Source: an uncultured Acetobacteraceae bacterium (GTDB taxonomy: Bacteria > Pseudomonadota > Alphaproteobacteria > Acetobacterales > Acetobacteraceae). Taken from it: a stretch of 53,237 nucleotides of DNA. Positions 52,685 to 53,237 of the stretch are shown here, in pieces. The position numbers and the translations under genes were made by a program. Where the stretch lies: positions 1-53,237 of the forward strand of contig CAIVPZ010000102.1 of NCBI GenBank assembly GCA_903907955.1. The letters are read 5' to 3'. Position 1 is the first letter of the stretch, and every line of letters starts with the position of its first letter. The notes under the pieces were generated by a model. The model had not been told where the DNA came from. It searched no databases and saw nothing but the letters and a program-made list of their open reading frames with translations.

Positions 52685-53212
52685 GGCGACGCCCAGAAAT
52701 AGCCGAATCGGGGCGGTTCGGGTGCGCTGGAGCGATTCTCGATGCGACCCCCGCTACCAATAGCGGGATCATGCCCGATGAGCACCTCATCCGTATCCCG
52801 TGCCAAGCTGCTACGGCATTCACACATTCTGCTTGCGCTATATGTAACGCTCTGAATCTATGCGGCATTCCGCGATTCAGGGGGGCTACGTGAGGCATCA
52901 CCCCGCCTTATTCATCGCCGGCACAGTCATTGCGATGGCGGTTCCGAATTGTGGTCGATCGAGAGTTTGGTGTGTTTCAGAGGGTCTTTTAACGCCTTGG
53001 AGCCGGCCGGATCAGCGGATCCGGCGGCGATTTGGACGTCGTACGCGCCAATGCTCCAGTTCTGCTCACGATGCATCACTGCCGTAACAACGGCAGAGAC
53101 CGAGAAGCCGATGAGAGGCGCTTAGTACTCCTTTTCGCAATTACGGTGACGTATTCCGTAAGGCCGACTCGCGAGGGCTTGGCAGGATCACCCTCGGTCA
53201 GGAGGGCGTATC
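52685..53212. other. Lower-GC stretch without a recognisable gene
   Basis: These 528 bases are less GC-rich than the rest of the window. Short open frames exist on both strands, but none has a convincing ribosome site or family resemblance. Small hairpins are present: GCCGGATC-AGCG-GATCCGGC at 53006-53025 and CTGCCGT-AACA-ACGGCAG near 53077. The right part is probably the left end of an insertion sequence whose transposase begins at 53213; the terminal inverted repeat cannot be set without the other end. Confidence 0.4.
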
Positions 53213-53237
53213 ATGCCGAGGAAGAGCCCATACGAGA
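53213..53237 (+). mobile_element. Start of a probable IS630-type transposase, cut by the window edge
   Basis: ATG at 53213 with AGGAGG about 9 bases upstream opens MPRKSPYE before the sequence ends. This opening resembles the N-termini of IS630-family transposases (M-x-R-K-S-P-Y-x-I/V). Only eight codons are visible, so the call rests on this resemblance and on the lower GC of the preceding region. Confidence 0.4.

Noticed and set aside
52860-53087. 75-codon plus-strand frame before the right edge
   Set aside because: No ribosome site, no family resemblance, and atypical composition; probably chance.
1-53237. tRNA, rRNA, CRISPR or known defence systems
   Set aside because: The larger gaps between genes were read for cloverleaf arms, conserved T-loop strings and repeat-spacer arrays; none was found by eye, though a covariance search would be more sensitive.

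Overview
This 53 kb window looks like chromosome from a GC-rich alphaproteobacterium, most plausibly a purple bacterium of the Acetobacteraceae/Rhodospirillales. The clues are a light-harvesting 1 pair (pufB/pufA), a probable rhodoquinone methyltransferase (rquA), a hopanoid transporter (hpnN), an ornithine-lipid acyltransferase (olsB), MucR and CxxC-less Fur regulators, and an Aap-type amino-acid transporter. A Rhodopila-like or Acidiphilium-like organism fits, but the assignment is inference from gene content.

Layout. 0.2-9.0 kb: KirBac-type channel, GH15 glycosidase, small secreted protein, DEAD-box helicase, glutaryl-CoA dehydrogenase, a TrmA/RlmD-family RNA methyltransferase and RecX. 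9.2-13.1 kb: argD-argF, a GAF protein and a CheY-like receiver. 13.1-19.1 kb (minus strand): a branched-chain amino-acid type ABC operon with two tandem binding proteins, LivH, a fused LivM-LivG and LivF, followed by a divergent ThDP enzyme. 21.0-22.4 kb: a lower-GC glycosyltransferase-methyltransferase fusion. 22.8-23.7 kb: pufBA without reaction-centre genes, under a perfect TGT-N12-ACA (PpsR/CrtJ-type) site. 23.9-27.8 kb: hpnN facing dnaQ-coaE. 28.2-33.0 kb: a receiver protein and a 1411-residue CHASE/PAS hybrid kinase forming a His-Asp-His phosphorelay. 33.1-38.9 kb: phosphate permease and aapJQMP. 39.1-43.9 kb: DUF1489 protein, His-rich exported peptide, NCS2 purine permease, acyl-CoA synthetase and rquA. 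44.2-52.7 kb: nfuA, a RutE-like reductase, tsaB, rimI, tusA-like, mucR, fur, olsB, lnt, two paralogous XRE regulators and nth. The last 25 bases appear to begin an IS630-type transposase.

Two interspersed repeat families stand out. Family 1 is a GC-rich set of modular palindromes built on CCAGGGC-GCCCTGG. Two long copies have central 30-32 bp hairpins whose sequences differ while pairing is kept, and several copies sit at convergent gene ends as probable terminators. Family 2 is an element of exactly 104 bp (three full copies, one partial), found at the 3' ends of genes, that carries a TGA at a fixed place near each end. Five genes end on those TGAs. One copy ends both of two convergent genes, rimI and tusA.

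No CRISPR array, rRNA, tRNA, phage or defence island was recognised. The most unusual items are the 104 bp stop-codon/terminator element, the perfect 32-bp-arm palindrome shared by the coding ends of hpnN and dnaQ, the orphan pufBA cassette, and the glycosyltransferase-methyltransferase fusion.
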